A stretch of 64,000 nucleotides of DNA from Methylobacterium sp. R2-1 (GCF_014191355.1 NZ_JACHWM010000001.1:372001-436000); one strand, 5' to 3'; shown: positions 16,514 to 25,576, counted from the stretch's first letter. The notes: a model not told the origin generated them from the letters alone. Numbers and translations: made by a program.

Positions 16514-16529
16514 GGCACCGAGCGGTGCC
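16514..16529 (+). terminator. Short hairpin downstream of doc
   Basis: GGCACC (16514-16519) and GGTGCC (16524-16529) with loop GAGC, 38 bp after the doc stop codon. There is no U-tract, so this is a weak terminator candidate. Confidence 0.35.
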
Positions 16530-16568
16530 TATCTCCGGTCGAGTCCCGACAGAAATTGATCCGAGGCC

Positions 16569-17939
16569 ATGGCCGAGACCGACCGCGAAGCCAACCGCTT
16601 CACTGCCCGCGCGAGCCGCTATGCCAGCGTCGGTGCCAATGTCGGAGGGGTGGCCGCGCGGATGGCGGCGGCACGCCTGTTCGGCAGCAAGGACGGCGCG
16701 AGCCTGAACAATGCGGCGGCGCTCGCGCAGGCGCTCGGCGGCCTCAAGGGGCCGATCATGAAGGTGGCGCAGTTGCTCGCCACCGTGCCCGACCTGCTGC
16801 CGCCCGAATACGCCGCCGAACTACAGAAGCTTCAGGCTGACGCGCCGCCCATGGGCGCGGCCTTCGTCAAGCGCCGGATGATGGCTGAACTCGGCGCCGA
16901 TTGGCAGAGCCGGTTCGGCAGCTTCGACCTCAAACCCGCCGCCGCCGCCTCGCTGGGTCAGGTCCACCGCGCCGAATCGCTCGACGGTGCGCCGCTCGCC
17001 TGCAAGCTCCAGTATCCCGACATGCAGTCGGCGGTGGAAGCCGATCTCAAGCAGCTTCAGGTCGCTTTCGCCCTCCATCGCCGCATGAACTCCTGGCTCG
17101 ACACCTCGGAGATCGCCAAGGAGATCGGCGCGCGGGTGCGTGAGGAGCTCGATTACGGCCGCGAGGCCAAGCATGCCGCCCTCTATGGCAGCGTGCTCAA
17201 GGACATCGATGCCGTACGGGTGCCGACGGTGCATCCCGATCTCTCGACGAAGCGCCTCCTCACCCTCGCCTGGCTCGATGGCGAAAGGATTCTGACCTTC
17301 GCCGACGCTCCGATCGAGATCCGCAACCGCATCGCCCAGGCGATGTTCAAGGCGTGGTGGCACCCGTTCAGCCGCGCCGCCGTCATTCACGGGGACCCGC
17401 ATCTGGGCAACTACACCGTCTTCTCGGAGGCTGGCGAGGCGCAGGGCATCAACCTGCTCGATTATGGCTGCGTGCGCATCTTCCACCCGCGCTTCGTCGG
17501 CGGCGTGGTCGATCTCTATCGCGGGCTGCTGGAGAATGACCGGGACCGTGTGGTCCATGCCTACGAAGTTTGGGGTTTCAAGAAGCTCGACAAAGAGACC
17601 GTCGACATCCTCAACATCTGGGCCCGCTTCATCTACGGCCCCCTGCTGGAAGACCGCACGCGCACCGTCGCGGACGGCGTCGAGCCCGGCGCTTACGGGC
17701 GGCGGGAGGCCTTTTCCGTGCATCAGGCGCTGAAGGAGCGTGGTCCGGTCACGGTTCCACAGGAATTCGTGTTCATGGACCGGGCGGCCGTGGGACTCGG
17801 TGCTGTCTTCCTGCACCTGCGTTCGGAGCTGAACTACCATCGCTTGTTCGAAGCCGAGATCGAACGCTTCTCCCTGGAGACACTTGCTGAGCGCCAGGCA
17901 ACCGCGTTGGCTGAGGCCGGCCTGCCCGCTCCGGTGTAA
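16569..17939 (+). CDS. ABC1/UbiB (AarF/COQ8) atypical kinase family protein
   Basis: 456 residues, a protein-kinase-like protein of the UbiB/COQ8 family. The family supports ubiquinone biosynthesis through ATPase activity rather than classical protein phosphorylation. The N-terminal family extension contains LKGPIMKVAQLLATVPDLLP (59-78), the KxGQ-type helix. The Ala-rich nucleotide loop is AAAASLGQVHRA (124-135), the ATP lysine is Lys146 (LACKLQYP), the catalytic-loop analogue is IHGDPHLGNY (Asp276, Asn281) and the DFG analogue is LLDYG (Asp298). It lacks the C-terminal membrane helices of E. coli UbiB, so it resembles the soluble COQ8-type members. It stands alone between the toxin-antitoxin module and the oxidase subunit gene. 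Confidence 0.88.
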   Translation: MAETDREANRFTARASRYASVGANVGGVAARMAAARLFGSKDGASLNNAAALAQALGGLKGPIMKVAQLLATVPDLLPPEYAAELQKLQADAPPMGAAFVKRRMMAELGADWQSRFGSFDLKPAAAASLGQVHRAESLDGAPLACKLQYPDMQSAVEADLKQLQVAFALHRRMNSWLDTSEIAKEIGARVREELDYGREAKHAALYGSVLKDIDAVRVPTVHPDLSTKRLLTLAWLDGERILTFADAPIEIRNRIAQAMFKAWWHPFSRAAVIHGDPHLGNYTVFSEAGEAQGINLLDYGCVRIFHPRFVGGVVDLYRGLLENDRDRVVHAYEVWGFKKLDKETVDILNIWARFIYGPLLEDRTRTVADGVEPGAYGRREAFSVHQALKERGPVTVPQEFVFMDRAAVGLGAVFLHLRSELNYHRLFEAEIERFSLETLAERQATALAEAGLPAPV

Positions 17940-18051
17940 CAAAAGTCGGCTCACGACTCGCCGACCTGACCGTCAAGCTGATTGCGAGTGAGTTGGCCTT
18001 GCGCTAAATCCGCGCGTGACAAGCAAAACGATACCAGGGAACGGGCGCGCA

Positions 18052-18345
18052 ATGGCGGACACGAAGACCCTCACCGGCCTGAACTACAGCCCGGCGATGG
18101 ACGAGAAGACCCACGAGCAGACCTATCGGGGCTTCGTCCGCTTCGTCGAGATCGGCACCGTCACGGTTCTGTGCTGGGTGGTGGCCCTTGCCATCGGCGG
18201 CGTGCACGAGGCGTGGGTGACTGCCATCATCGGCGTTCTGGTTTCCTGGGTGGCTGCGGCCGCCGGCGCCTTCGTTCCGGCCATCGGCTGGAAGGCACAG
18301 GCCTTCGTGCTCGCAGCACTTCTCGCGATCCTCTTCTTGAGCTGA
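18052..18345 (+). CDS. aa3-type cytochrome c oxidase subunit IV-like protein
   Basis: 97 residues from ATG 18052. The C-terminal half has hydrophobic segments at about 34-56 and 60-97, after a soluble N-terminus ending HEQTYRGFVRFVEIGTV. This matches the short bacterial subunit IV (COX aa3 type) that wraps around subunits I and III of the proton-pumping oxidase but is not needed for catalysis. The other oxidase genes are not in this window. A strong UUCG-loop terminator follows, so it is expressed independently of the pnt operon, although a functional link through the membrane proton gradient is natural. Confidence 0.82.
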   Translation: MADTKTLTGLNYSPAMDEKTHEQTYRGFVRFVEIGTVTVLCWVVALAIGGVHEAWVTAIIGVLVSWVAAAAGAFVPAIGWKAQAFVLAALLAILFLS

Positions 18346-18359
18346 GGATCGATTCTTTC

Positions 18360-18384
18360 AGGCCGGCCTTCGGGTCGGCCTTTT
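18360..18384 (+). terminator. Intrinsic terminator with a UUCG tetraloop
   Basis: A 9-bp stem (18360-18368 with 18373-18381, one G-U pair) closes a TTCG tetraloop and is followed by TTTT. It lies 15 bp after the oxidase-subunit stop codon and insulates the pnt operon. Confidence 0.85.
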
Positions 18385-18455
18385 CCAGATCTGAACTTCC
18401 CAGCAAGCTCGGATACCGGCACGCCGAAAGGCGGCTGTAAGAACGGGAGCAACTG

Positions 18456-19595
18456 ATGCGTATTGCCGTCTTGATGGAGACGGACCCGATAGAACCGCGG
18501 GTCGCGGCCGTCCCAGAAACGGTCAAGAAGTTCATAGGTCTGGGGTGCGATGTCGTCGTGCAATCGGGTGCCGGCGCCAGGGCCGGCGTTCCCGATGGGG
18601 AGTACGAGGCCGCGGGCGCCAAGATCGCCGGGAGTGCCGAGGAGGCACTCTCCGGCGCCGACCTCGTCCTGAAGGTCCGCCGTCCGAACGCCGACGAACT
18701 GGGTAAGATCCAGAAGGGTGCCACGGTCGTTGCGATCATGGATCCCTACGGACATGAGGACGAGTTGAAGGCCGCGGCCGAGGCGGGCGTGAATGCCTTC
18801 GCCATGGAGCTGATGCCCCGCATCACCCGTGCGCAGGTGATGGACGTCCTCTCCTCGCAAGCCAACCTCGCCGGCTACCGCGCCGTGGTCGATGGTGCTG
18901 CCGAATACGGCCGCTCCCTGCCGATGATGATGACCGCCGCCGGCACCGTTCCGGCCGCACGCATCTTCATCATGGGCGTCGGCGTCGCCGGCCTCCAGGC
19001 CATCGCCACCGCCCGCCGCATGGGTGCCGTGGTGACCGCCACCGACGTGCGACCCGCCACCAAGGAACAGGTTGAATCGCTCGGCGCCAAGTTCGTTGCC
19101 GTCGAGGACGACGAGTTCAAGCAGGCCGAGACGTCGGGCGGCTACGCCAAGGAGATGTCGGCCGAGTACCAGAAGAAGCAGGCGGAGCTGGTTAAGGGCC
19201 ACATCGCCAAGCAGGACATCGTCATCACCACGGCCCTCATCCCGGGACGCCCGGCGCCGAAGCTCGTCTCCGAGGAGATGGTCGCCTCGATGAAGCCGGG
19301 TTCGGTACTTGTCGACCTCGCGGTCGAGCGCGGCGGCAACGTCGCCGGAGCCAAGGCGGGTGAGATCGTCACCGTCGGCAACGGCGTGAAGATCGTCGGC
19401 CACCTCAACGTGCCGGGCCGCCTCGCAGCGACCGCCTCAAGCCTCTACGCCCGCAACCTCTACGCCTTCGTCGAAACGCTGATCGACAAGGAAGCGAAGG
19501 CGCTGGCGGTGAAATGGGACGACGAGCTCGTCAAGGCCACCAACCTCACCCGCGACGGTCAGGTGGTCCACCCCAATTTTCAGCCCAAAGCCTGA
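18456..19595 (+). CDS. pntAA: NAD(P) transhydrogenase subunit alpha, part 1 (NAD-binding dI)
   Basis: 379 residues forming domain I of the proton-translocating transhydrogenase, which binds NAD(H) and passes hydride to NADP+ on domain III. Visible features are the N-terminal ALMETDP..EPRVAAVPETVKK (family start), the SQANLAGYRAVVDGA catalytic loop region and the Rossmann fold with GVGVAGLQAIATARRMGAVVT. The alpha subunit is split into two genes here (pntAA, pntAB), as in Rhodospirillum and most alphaproteobacteria, not fused as in E. coli. pntAB follows after 21 bp. In methylotrophs the enzyme is an important NADPH source. Confidence 0.95.
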   Translation: MRIAVLMETDPIEPRVAAVPETVKKFIGLGCDVVVQSGAGARAGVPDGEYEAAGAKIAGSAEEALSGADLVLKVRRPNADELGKIQKGATVVAIMDPYGHEDELKAAAEAGVNAFAMELMPRITRAQVMDVLSSQANLAGYRAVVDGAAEYGRSLPMMMTAAGTVPAARIFIMGVGVAGLQAIATARRMGAVVTATDVRPATKEQVESLGAKFVAVEDDEFKQAETSGGYAKEMSAEYQKKQAELVKGHIAKQDIVITTALIPGRPAPKLVSEEMVASMKPGSVLVDLAVERGGNVAGAKAGEIVTVGNGVKIVGHLNVPGRLAATASSLYARNLYAFVETLIDKEAKALAVKWDDELVKATNLTRDGQVVHPNFQPKA

Positions 19596-19616
19596 TCGGT
19601 CGCGGAGGATCTCACC

Positions 19617-20069
19617 ATGGCAACCCCCCTTCCGCCCGTCTCACCCGCTGAACAGGCACAGGCCGCGGCATCCGCCGCGCGCGCCGCGGCCGATATCGCC
19701 CACCAGAACGCCGCCCACGCGCAGTCGATCGCCGACTCGCTTGGGCACGGCATCGCCGCCGCCACCCATGGCGCCGTTGATCCCACGGTGTTCCAGCTCG
19801 CGATCTTCGTCCTCGCGATCTTCGTCGGCTACTACGTCGTCTGGTCGGTGACGCCGGCCCTGCACACGCCGCTGATGTCGGTCACCAACGCGATCTCGTC
19901 CGTCATCATCGTCGGCGCGCTCCTGGCGGCCGGCGTGCCGCTCATCGAGAAGGGTACCGGCTGGGCCCGCTTCTTCGGCTTCATCGGTATCGTGCTCGCC
20001 TCCGTGAACATCTTCGGCGGCTTCCTCGTCACGCAGCGCATGCTCGGCATGTACAAGAAGAAGGCCTGA
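19617..20069 (+). CDS. pntAB: NAD(P) transhydrogenase subunit alpha, part 2 (membrane)
   Basis: 150 residues. A soluble Ala/Gln-rich N-terminus (about 1-60) precedes four predicted membrane helices, including [37 protein letters not shown] and a final segment ending [19 protein letters not shown]. It supplies part of the proton channel (domain II) together with PntB. Start ATG 19617 follows GGAGGATCTCACC. The pntB gene begins 4 bp after its stop. Confidence 0.94.
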   Translation: MATPLPPVSPAEQAQAAASAARAAADIAHQNAAHAQSIADSLGHGIAAATHGAVDPTVFQLAIFVLAIFVGYYVVWSVTPALHTPLMSVTNAISSVIIVGALLAAGVPLIEKGTGWARFFGFIGIVLASVNIFGGFLVTQRMLGMYKKKA

Positions 20070-20073
20070 GGCG

Positions 20074-21471
20074 ATGTCGGAAAACGTCTCATCCCTTCTC
20101 TACATCGTCGCCGGCGTCCTGTTCATCATGGCGCTGCGGGGGCTCTCGCACCCTACCACGTCGCGACAGGGCAACCTGTACGGCATGATCGGCATGGCGC
20201 TCGCCGTGCTCACGACCCTGATCGGCCATCCGCCGGCAGGCTTCGGCGCCTGGATCCTCGTCCTGCTCGGTCTCGGCATCGGCGGTGGCGCCGGCGCCGT
20301 GATCGCCAAGCGGGTGCCGATGACGGCGATGCCGCAGCTCGTCGCGGCTTTCCACTCGCTCGTCGGCCTCGCCGCCGTGGCGGGTGCGGCGGCGACGCTC
20401 TACGCCCCCCAGGCAGTCGGCATCCTCGAGAACGGCCACATCCACAAGGAGTCGCTGTTCGAGATGGCTCTCGGCGCGGCGATCGGTGCGATCACCTTCA
20501 CAGGATCGGTCATCGCCTTCGCCAAGCTCGATGGCCGCATGTCCGGCAAGCCGATCATGCTGCCACAGCGGCACGCCATCAACATCGCGCTGGGCATCGC
20601 CCTGGTGGTGCTGATCGCCGTGTTCATCGGCAACGAGAGCAAAATCGTCTTCTGGCTGATCGTGCTGCTGTCCTTCGCACTGGGCGGGCTGCTCATCATC
20701 CCGATCGGCGGCGCGGACATGCCTGTCGTCGTCTCGATGTTGAACTCCTACTCGGGCTGGGCGGCGGCCGGTATCGGCTTCACCCTGGGCAACCTCGCGC
20801 TCATCATCACCGGCTCGCTGGTCGGCTCGTCGGGCGCGATCCTGTCCTACATCATGTGCAAGGCGATGAACCGCTCGTTCATCTCGGTGATCCTCGGCGG
20901 CTTCGGCGGGGATACCGCGGCGGCTGGCAGCGGGGAAGTCGAGACGCGTCCCGTCAAGCAGGGCTCGGCCGACGACGCGGCCTACATCATGAAGAACGCC
21001 GAGAAGGTCATCATCGTCCCCGGCTACGGCATGGCGGTCGCCCAGGCGCAGCACTCCCTGCGTGAGATGGCCGACCTGCTGAAGAAAGAGGGCGTTGACG
21101 TTAAGTACGCCATCCACCCGGTGGCCGGCCGCATGCCGGGGCACATGAACGTGCTCCTGGCGGAAGCCAACGTGCCCTACGACGAGGTGTTCGAGCTGGA
21201 GGACATCAACGGCGAGTTCCCGCAGGCCGACGTGGCCTTCGTGATCGGCGCCAACGACGTCACCAACCCGGCCGCCAAGACCGACAAGGCCTCGCCGATC
21301 TACGGCATGCCGATCCTGGACGTTGAGAAGGCCAAGACCGTTCTCTTCATCAAGCGCGGCATGGGCTCGGGCTATGCCGGCGTCGAGAACGAGGTGTTCT
21401 TCCGCGACAACACGATGATGCTGTTCGGCGACGCCAAGAAGGTCGTGGACAGCATCCTCAAGAATCTCTGA
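20074..21471 (+). CDS. pntB: NAD(P) transhydrogenase subunit beta
   Basis: 465 residues with about eight or nine membrane helices (residues ~5-270) followed by the NADP(H)-binding domain III. The domain III signatures are VIIVPGYGMAVAQAQH, KYAIHPVAGRMPGHMNVLLAEA, FVIGANDVTNPAA and ILDVEKAKTVLFIKRGMGSGYAG. It completes the proton-driven transfer of hydride from NADH to NADP+. It is the last gene of the pntAA-pntAB-pntB operon and is followed by a clear GC-rich hairpin. Confidence 0.96.
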   Translation: MSENVSSLLYIVAGVLFIMALRGLSHPTTSRQGNLYGMIGMALAVLTTLIGHPPAGFGAWILVLLGLGIGGGAGAVIAKRVPMTAMPQLVAAFHSLVGLAAVAGAAATLYAPQAVGILENGHIHKESLFEMALGAAIGAITFTGSVIAFAKLDGRMSGKPIMLPQRHAINIALGIALVVLIAVFIGNESKIVFWLIVLLSFALGGLLIIPIGGADMPVVVSMLNSYSGWAAAGIGFTLGNLALIITGSLVGSSGAILSYIMCKAMNRSFISVILGGFGGDTAAAGSGEVETRPVKQGSADDAAYIMKNAEKVIIVPGYGMAVAQAQHSLREMADLLKKEGVDVKYAIHPVAGRMPGHMNVLLAEANVPYDEVFELEDINGEFPQADVAFVIGANDVTNPAAKTDKASPIYGMPILDVEKAKTVLFIKRGMGSGYAGVENEVFFRDNTMMLFGDAKKVVDSILKNL

Positions 21472-21492
21472 TCGGCCGAACGGCTATCGAGC

Positions 21493-21530
21493 GCGGGGCG
21501 GGCGAGCAATCGTCCGCCCCGCTGTCGTTT
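21493..21530 (+). terminator. Terminator of the pnt operon
   Basis: GCGGGGCGG (21493-21501) pairs with CCGCCCCGC (21514-21522), followed by TGTCGTTT. It starts 21 bp after the pntB stop codon. Confidence 0.75.
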
Positions 21531-21573
21531 GTGGGGCGCAGTTTTTGCCGGCTGAAGCGGCTATGGTCGCCGC

Positions 21574-23397
21574 GTGTCCGCTGCCATGTCTCTCGCTTCT
21601 CCCCTCGACCTGCCTCGCCCCTTCCTCGACGTCACCGCCTCGGTGCTCGGGCGGCCCTGGCGCGAGCGCTGTGGCGATCCGGGCCTTCAGGCGTTCGCGA
21701 CCACTATGACCCAGGCCTACGGCCTGCCGGATCTGCTCGCCCGGGTTCTTGTCGGGCGCGGCGTGCGGCCGGCGGAGGCGGAAGCCTACCTGTCTCCACG
21801 CCTGCGCGACCTGATGCCGGACCCGTCCGTCCTCGTAGACATGGAGGCCGCGGTCGACCGGCTCGCCCACTCGGTGCGGACCCGTGAGCCGGTCGCGATC
21901 TTCGGCGATTACGACGTGGACGGCGCATCGAGCGCAGCGCTCCTCGCCGAGTATCTGCGGGCGCTCGGCGTGCCGGTGCGCATCCACATCCCTGACCGGA
22001 TCACGGAAGGGTATGGCCCGAATGTCGGTGCCGTCACGACGCTCCGCGAGGAGGGAGCGGGCCTGCTCGTCTGCGTCGATTGCGGCACCGCCGGCCACGA
22101 ACCGCTGGCCGCCGCAGCCGGCCTCGGCCTCGATGTGGTCGTGCTCGACCACCACGGGGCACCGGAGGAACTTCCGCAGACCCGTGCACTGGTCAATCCG
22201 AACCGGCTCGACGACCTCTCCGGCCTCGGTCATCTCTGTGCGGCGGGCGTCGTCTTCATGACACTCGTCGCACTGGCTCGCCGACTGCGGAAGGAGGGCG
22301 TTTTCGCCGCGTCGACCGAGCCGCGGCTCACCGACTTCCTCGATCTCGTGGCACTTGCCACCGTGGCTGACGTCGTGCCGCTCACCGGCCTCAACCGTGC
22401 CTTCGTCGTCCAAGGGCTCGCGGTGATGCGCGGGCGTGGGCGGCCTGGGCTGGCAGCTCTCCTCGACGCGGCCGGACTGAGCGAGCCGCCTGAAGCGTGG
22501 CATCTCGGCTTTCTCGTGGGACCGCGCATCAATGCCGGTGGCCGCATCGGCGATGCCGGCCTCGGCGCACGCCTGCTCACGACCGCCGATCCGATGGAGG
22601 CGCGCCGCATCGCCGAAGAGTTGGACCGGCTCAATCGGGAGCGCCAGGCTATTGAGGCACAGGCGGTCGCCGAGGCCGAGGCCGAGATGGACGCGCGCCT
22701 CGCGCGTGACCCCGGTCGCCCGGTGCTGATCGCCGCCTCGCCCGACTGGCATCCCGGCATTGTCGGGCTCATCGCCGCCCGGCTCAAGGAGCGGTTCGGC
22801 CGGCCGGCCTTCGCCTTCGCGGTCAAGCCCGATGGAAGTGCCGTCGGCTCCGGACGCTCGGTCGTCGGAGCGGATCTCGGTGGTGCGGTGCGCGGCGCGG
22901 TCGAGGCGGGGCTCGCGGTCAAGGGCGGGGGGCACGCGATGGCGGCCGGCGTCACCCTCGCGCCCGGAGGCCTCGAAGCTTTCGGGGCGAGCCTCTCTCG
23001 CGATCTCTTGGAGGCCGTCGATCGGGCGCGGGCGGCCGAGGCCCTGCTGATCGACGGCACCGTCAGCGCTGGCGGCGCGACCGCGGAACTGGTGCGGCTG
23101 ATCCAGCGGGCTGGCCCGTTCGGGCAAGGAGCGCCCGAACCCATCATGGCGCTGCCACGCCATCGCCTCGTCGATGCGGGGATCGTCGGCAATGGACATG
23201 TCCGCGCGCGTCTCGTCAGCGGCGATGGGCAGGCTGTCGGTGGCATTGCCTTCCGCGCCGCGCAGGGCCCGCTCGGCTCTGCCTTACTTGGCGGCATCGG
23301 CCGCAGCTTTCATGTCGCCGGCACACTCTCCTGCGACCGCTGGCGCGGGGCCGAACGGGCTCAGGTGCGAATCTGCGATCTCGCGCCCTGTGGATAG
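21574..23397 (+). CDS. recJ: Single-stranded-DNA-specific exonuclease RecJ
   Basis: 607 residues, a 5'-3' single-strand DNA exonuclease used in recombination and mismatch repair. The DHH phosphoesterase motifs are IFGDYDVDGASS (motif I, about 109-120), LVCVDCGT (motif II) and VVLDHHGAPE (motif III, DHH at 192-194). The DHHA1 part has GRIGDAGLGARLL and the GGHAMAAGV motif, followed by an OB-type C-terminal domain. It carries the full set of metal ligands and the normal length, so it should be active. Start ATG 21574 is the family-like choice; an internal ATG at 21586 is also possible. It precedes the tRNA-Tyr gene. Confidence 0.95.
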   Translation: MSAAMSLASPLDLPRPFLDVTASVLGRPWRERCGDPGLQAFATTMTQAYGLPDLLARVLVGRGVRPAEAEAYLSPRLRDLMPDPSVLVDMEAAVDRLAHSVRTREPVAIFGDYDVDGASSAALLAEYLRALGVPVRIHIPDRITEGYGPNVGAVTTLREEGAGLLVCVDCGTAGHEPLAAAAGLGLDVVVLDHHGAPEELPQTRALVNPNRLDDLSGLGHLCAAGVVFMTLVALARRLRKEGVFAASTEPRLTDFLDLVALATVADVVPLTGLNRAFVVQGLAVMRGRGRPGLAALLDAAGLSEPPEAWHLGFLVGPRINAGGRIGDAGLGARLLTTADPMEARRIAEELDRLNRERQAIEAQAVAEAEAEMDARLARDPGRPVLIAASPDWHPGIVGLIAARLKERFGRPAFAFAVKPDGSAVGSGRSVVGADLGGAVRGAVEAGLAVKGGGHAMAAGVTLAPGGLEAFGASLSRDLLEAVDRARAAEALLIDGTVSAGGATAELVRLIQRAGPFGQGAPEPIMALPRHRLVDAGIVGNGHVRARLVSGDGQAVGGIAFRAAQGPLGSALLGGIGRSFHVAGTLSCDRWRGAERAQVRICDLAPCG

Positions 23398-23486
23398 AAA
23401 ACCGACGAAACGGATCGGTTGACACCCGATCAGACCCTCACCATAAGGGCCTCGCCCGCCGCGAACGAAACGTGGCGACCCGGTTT

Positions 23487-23570
23487 GGGGGAATGTCCCG
23501 AGCGGCAAAGGGGGCGGACTGTAAATCCGCTGCGTAAGCTTCGTAGGTTCGAGTCCTACTTCCCCCACCA
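23487..23570 (+). tRNA. tRNA-Tyr (anticodon GTA), CCA encoded
   Basis: Acceptor arm GGGGGAA (23487-23493) pairs with TTCCCCC, discriminator A, then an encoded CCA (23568-23570). The anticodon stem GCGGA/TCCGC holds loop CTGTAAA with anticodon GTA. The long variable arm and the T arm GTAGGTTCGAGTCCTAC fit a type II tRNA-Tyr. The length with CCA is 84. Confidence 0.96.
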
Positions 23571-23873
23571 AACACATCCCAGACTAGACTGCGACGGGTC
23601 CAGGCGGATCGCTCTCTTTCGTCGCGAAATGGCTCGATCGGCCGCGGGTATCGGCCATCGCCTTGGTCCGTGCTGCGGCTGGTGCCGCGGGAATCATGAG
23701 AACCCTCGACTTTCTTCGTCGCTTCCGGGCAGAATTGTCGGTGGCTGGATGGGCATTTGTACCGCGTCAGGAATCTGTTCACAGATTTAAGCGTGCGCGC
23801 AAAAAGTTAACCTCCGTTAGTTCCGCACGGTTTTCTGAGCGCTAGGTTGCGGTGACTAGGCCAAGGAAACCCA
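23571..23873. other. Gap between tRNA-Tyr and the Crp/Fnr gene
   Basis: 303 bp without a supported gene. The stretch just before the regulator (about 23780-23850) is AT-richer and probably carries its promoter. I see no classical FNR box. Confidence 0.4.
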
Positions 23874-24608
23874 GTGTCCAACCCGCTCGTCCGCAAGCTG
23901 GAAAACTTCGTCCGCCTGTCTCCGGAGGAGAAGCAGGCTTTGGAGAAGATCGCCCAGCCGACACGAAGGTTGGGAGCACGTGAGGACGTGGCCCGAGACG
24001 GCGACCGGCTCCGCCACGTCAACGTCGTTCTCGAAGGCTGGGCCTGCCGTTACAAGCAACTCGAGGATGGCCGGCGTCAGGTCATCTCGATCTTCCTTCC
24101 CGGTGACCTGTGCGACCCGCACGTCTTCGTCCTGCGCAAGACCGATCATTCGCTCGGGACGCTGACCTCCGTGGTCCTCGCCGAGATCTCCGAGACGGCC
24201 ATTCGGGAGGTCGCCCTGCAATATCCGCGTCTTGCGGAGGCGCTGTGGTGGGAAATGCTGGTGACGGCGGCGATCCAGCGCGAGTGGACCGTCAGCCTCG
24301 GCCAGCGGCTGGCGACGGAGCGCTTGGGACACCTCTTCTGCGAGCTGTTTCTGCGGCTGCGCGCCGTTGGTCTGACAAGCGAGACGAGTTGTGAGTTCCC
24401 CATTACGCAGGCCGATCTCGGCGACGCGATGGGCCTCTCCACGGTTCACATCAACCGCACCCTCAAGGAGTTGCGGGCAGCAGGCCTAATCCGCCTACGC
24501 GGCCGTCAGCTGACCATACCTGATTTTCCCGCACTTCAGGCCGCCTCGCTCTTCGACCCATCTTATCTACATTACGAGCGTGATCCATCGGTATTAGACG
24601 ACGATTGA
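23874..24608 (+). CDS. Crp/Fnr-family transcriptional regulator
   Basis: 244 residues from GTG 23874. The N-terminal cyclic-nucleotide-binding-like beta barrel spans about 15-135, with LEGWACRYKQLEDGRRQVISIFLPGDLCD in its core. The dimerisation helix and C-terminal HTH_Crp domain (about 155-225) include ITQADLGDAMGLSTVHINRTLKELRAAGLI. There is no N-terminal cysteine cluster of an oxygen-sensing FNR and no haem signature, so the signal is not readable. Many Rhizobiales carry several such proteins acting in stress or light responses. It lies 52 bp upstream of a short HWE histidine kinase on the same strand, which suggests shared control. Confidence 0.88.
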   Translation: MSNPLVRKLENFVRLSPEEKQALEKIAQPTRRLGAREDVARDGDRLRHVNVVLEGWACRYKQLEDGRRQVISIFLPGDLCDPHVFVLRKTDHSLGTLTSVVLAEISETAIREVALQYPRLAEALWWEMLVTAAIQREWTVSLGQRLATERLGHLFCELFLRLRAVGLTSETSCEFPITQADLGDAMGLSTVHINRTLKELRAAGLIRLRGRQLTIPDFPALQAASLFDPSYLHYERDPSVLDDD

Positions 24609-24619
24609 TGAACGGCCTT

Positions 24620-24657
24620 TTAGCCGATTCATCCTGTTAAGATCAGCGAACGGCTAA
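24620..24657. repeat. Inverted repeat upstream of the HWE kinase
   Basis: TTAGCCG (24620-24626) and CGGCTAA (24651-24657) flank a 24-nt spacer immediately before the kinase start codon. It may be a leader structure or an operator for the neighbouring regulator. Confidence 0.35.
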
Positions 24658-24660
24658 GTC

Positions 24661-25365
24661 ATGAACCAGGATCCGCGGGACGCACGTATCGAGGAACTGG
24701 AGGCCGAGAACTGGCGCCTGCGCCGCTTCCTCGACGAGGCGGGCTTGCCCGCGGAACTGCGTCACAAGGTGCGCAACACGCTCTCGATGCTGCGGGCCAT
24801 CATCCGCCGCTCAGCCGAGACGAGCGACTCCGTGGAAACCTACGTCGCCCATCTCGACGGGCGGGTGGACGCGCTCGCGCGCGTGCTCAACGCCCTGATG
24901 CGCAGCGTGCCGGAGGGGATCGGTCTGCACTCGCTCGTCGCGGACGAGCTTCTCGTGCATCTCGCGCGCGAGGGCGAACAGGTTGCGATCTCAGGACCGA
25001 GCCTCCGCCTGCGCCCCGGAGCGGCCGAAGTCTTCTCCATGGCGGTTCACGAGTTGGCCGTGAACGCCGTCGAGCACGGTGCTCTGACGGTGCCGCAGGG
25101 CCGCATCCGCGTCACCTGGGCGCTGACACAGCAGACGGAGCCAGCCGAATCTCAACCACGGCTGACGTTCGTCTGGGAGGAAAGCGGCCTCGAAAACGTC
25201 GCGCCGACGCCATCGCATCGCGGCTTCGGCTTGGAAGTCCTCGAACGGAGCCTGCGCTACGAGTTGAAGGCGGACACCGTTCTGACCTTCAAGCCGGACG
25301 GCCTGCACTGCTCAATCGGCCTGCCGCTATCACCCCAGATCACGGTGATCGAGGACGAGGACTAA
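24661..25365 (+). CDS. HWE-family sensor histidine kinase without a sensor domain
   Basis: 234 residues. The phosphorylation site is ELRHKVRNTLSMLRAIIRR (His35). The N-box is HELAVNAVEHGAL (130-142) with His130 and Asn135, and the G1 box has VWEESG with the W-x-E pattern (172-174); these His and W-x-E residues define the HWE class. The ATP-lid glycine motif is RGFGLEVLER (187-196). Only about 30 residues, a short coiled coil, precede the H-box, so no PAS, GAF or membrane sensor is attached; the signal must come from a partner. HWE kinases commonly feed PhyR in the alphaproteobacterial general stress response. Partner not determinable from the window. Confidence 0.88.
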   Translation: MNQDPRDARIEELEAENWRLRRFLDEAGLPAELRHKVRNTLSMLRAIIRRSAETSDSVETYVAHLDGRVDALARVLNALMRSVPEGIGLHSLVADELLVHLAREGEQVAISGPSLRLRPGAAEVFSMAVHELAVNAVEHGALTVPQGRIRVTWALTQQTEPAESQPRLTFVWEESGLENVAPTPSHRGFGLEVLERSLRYELKADTVLTFKPDGLHCSIGLPLSPQITVIEDED

Positions 25366-25576
25366 GCCCGGGCCTCTCGGTACGTCCAAGGGCAGGTCGC
25401 GGTTTCTCGTTATGCGGCTGATCGGGCACACCTGGCCGTTGCTCGCTCACCATTTCTCGATCAGGCGGTGTGCCAAGCGGGGCCGGGGTAGCCCGGCGGG
25501 TGATCGACAGGTACTTAACATCTGGATGCTTTCCTGGAGGCATCGCCCGTCACGAGCCAGAGACCCGACCGCGCGA

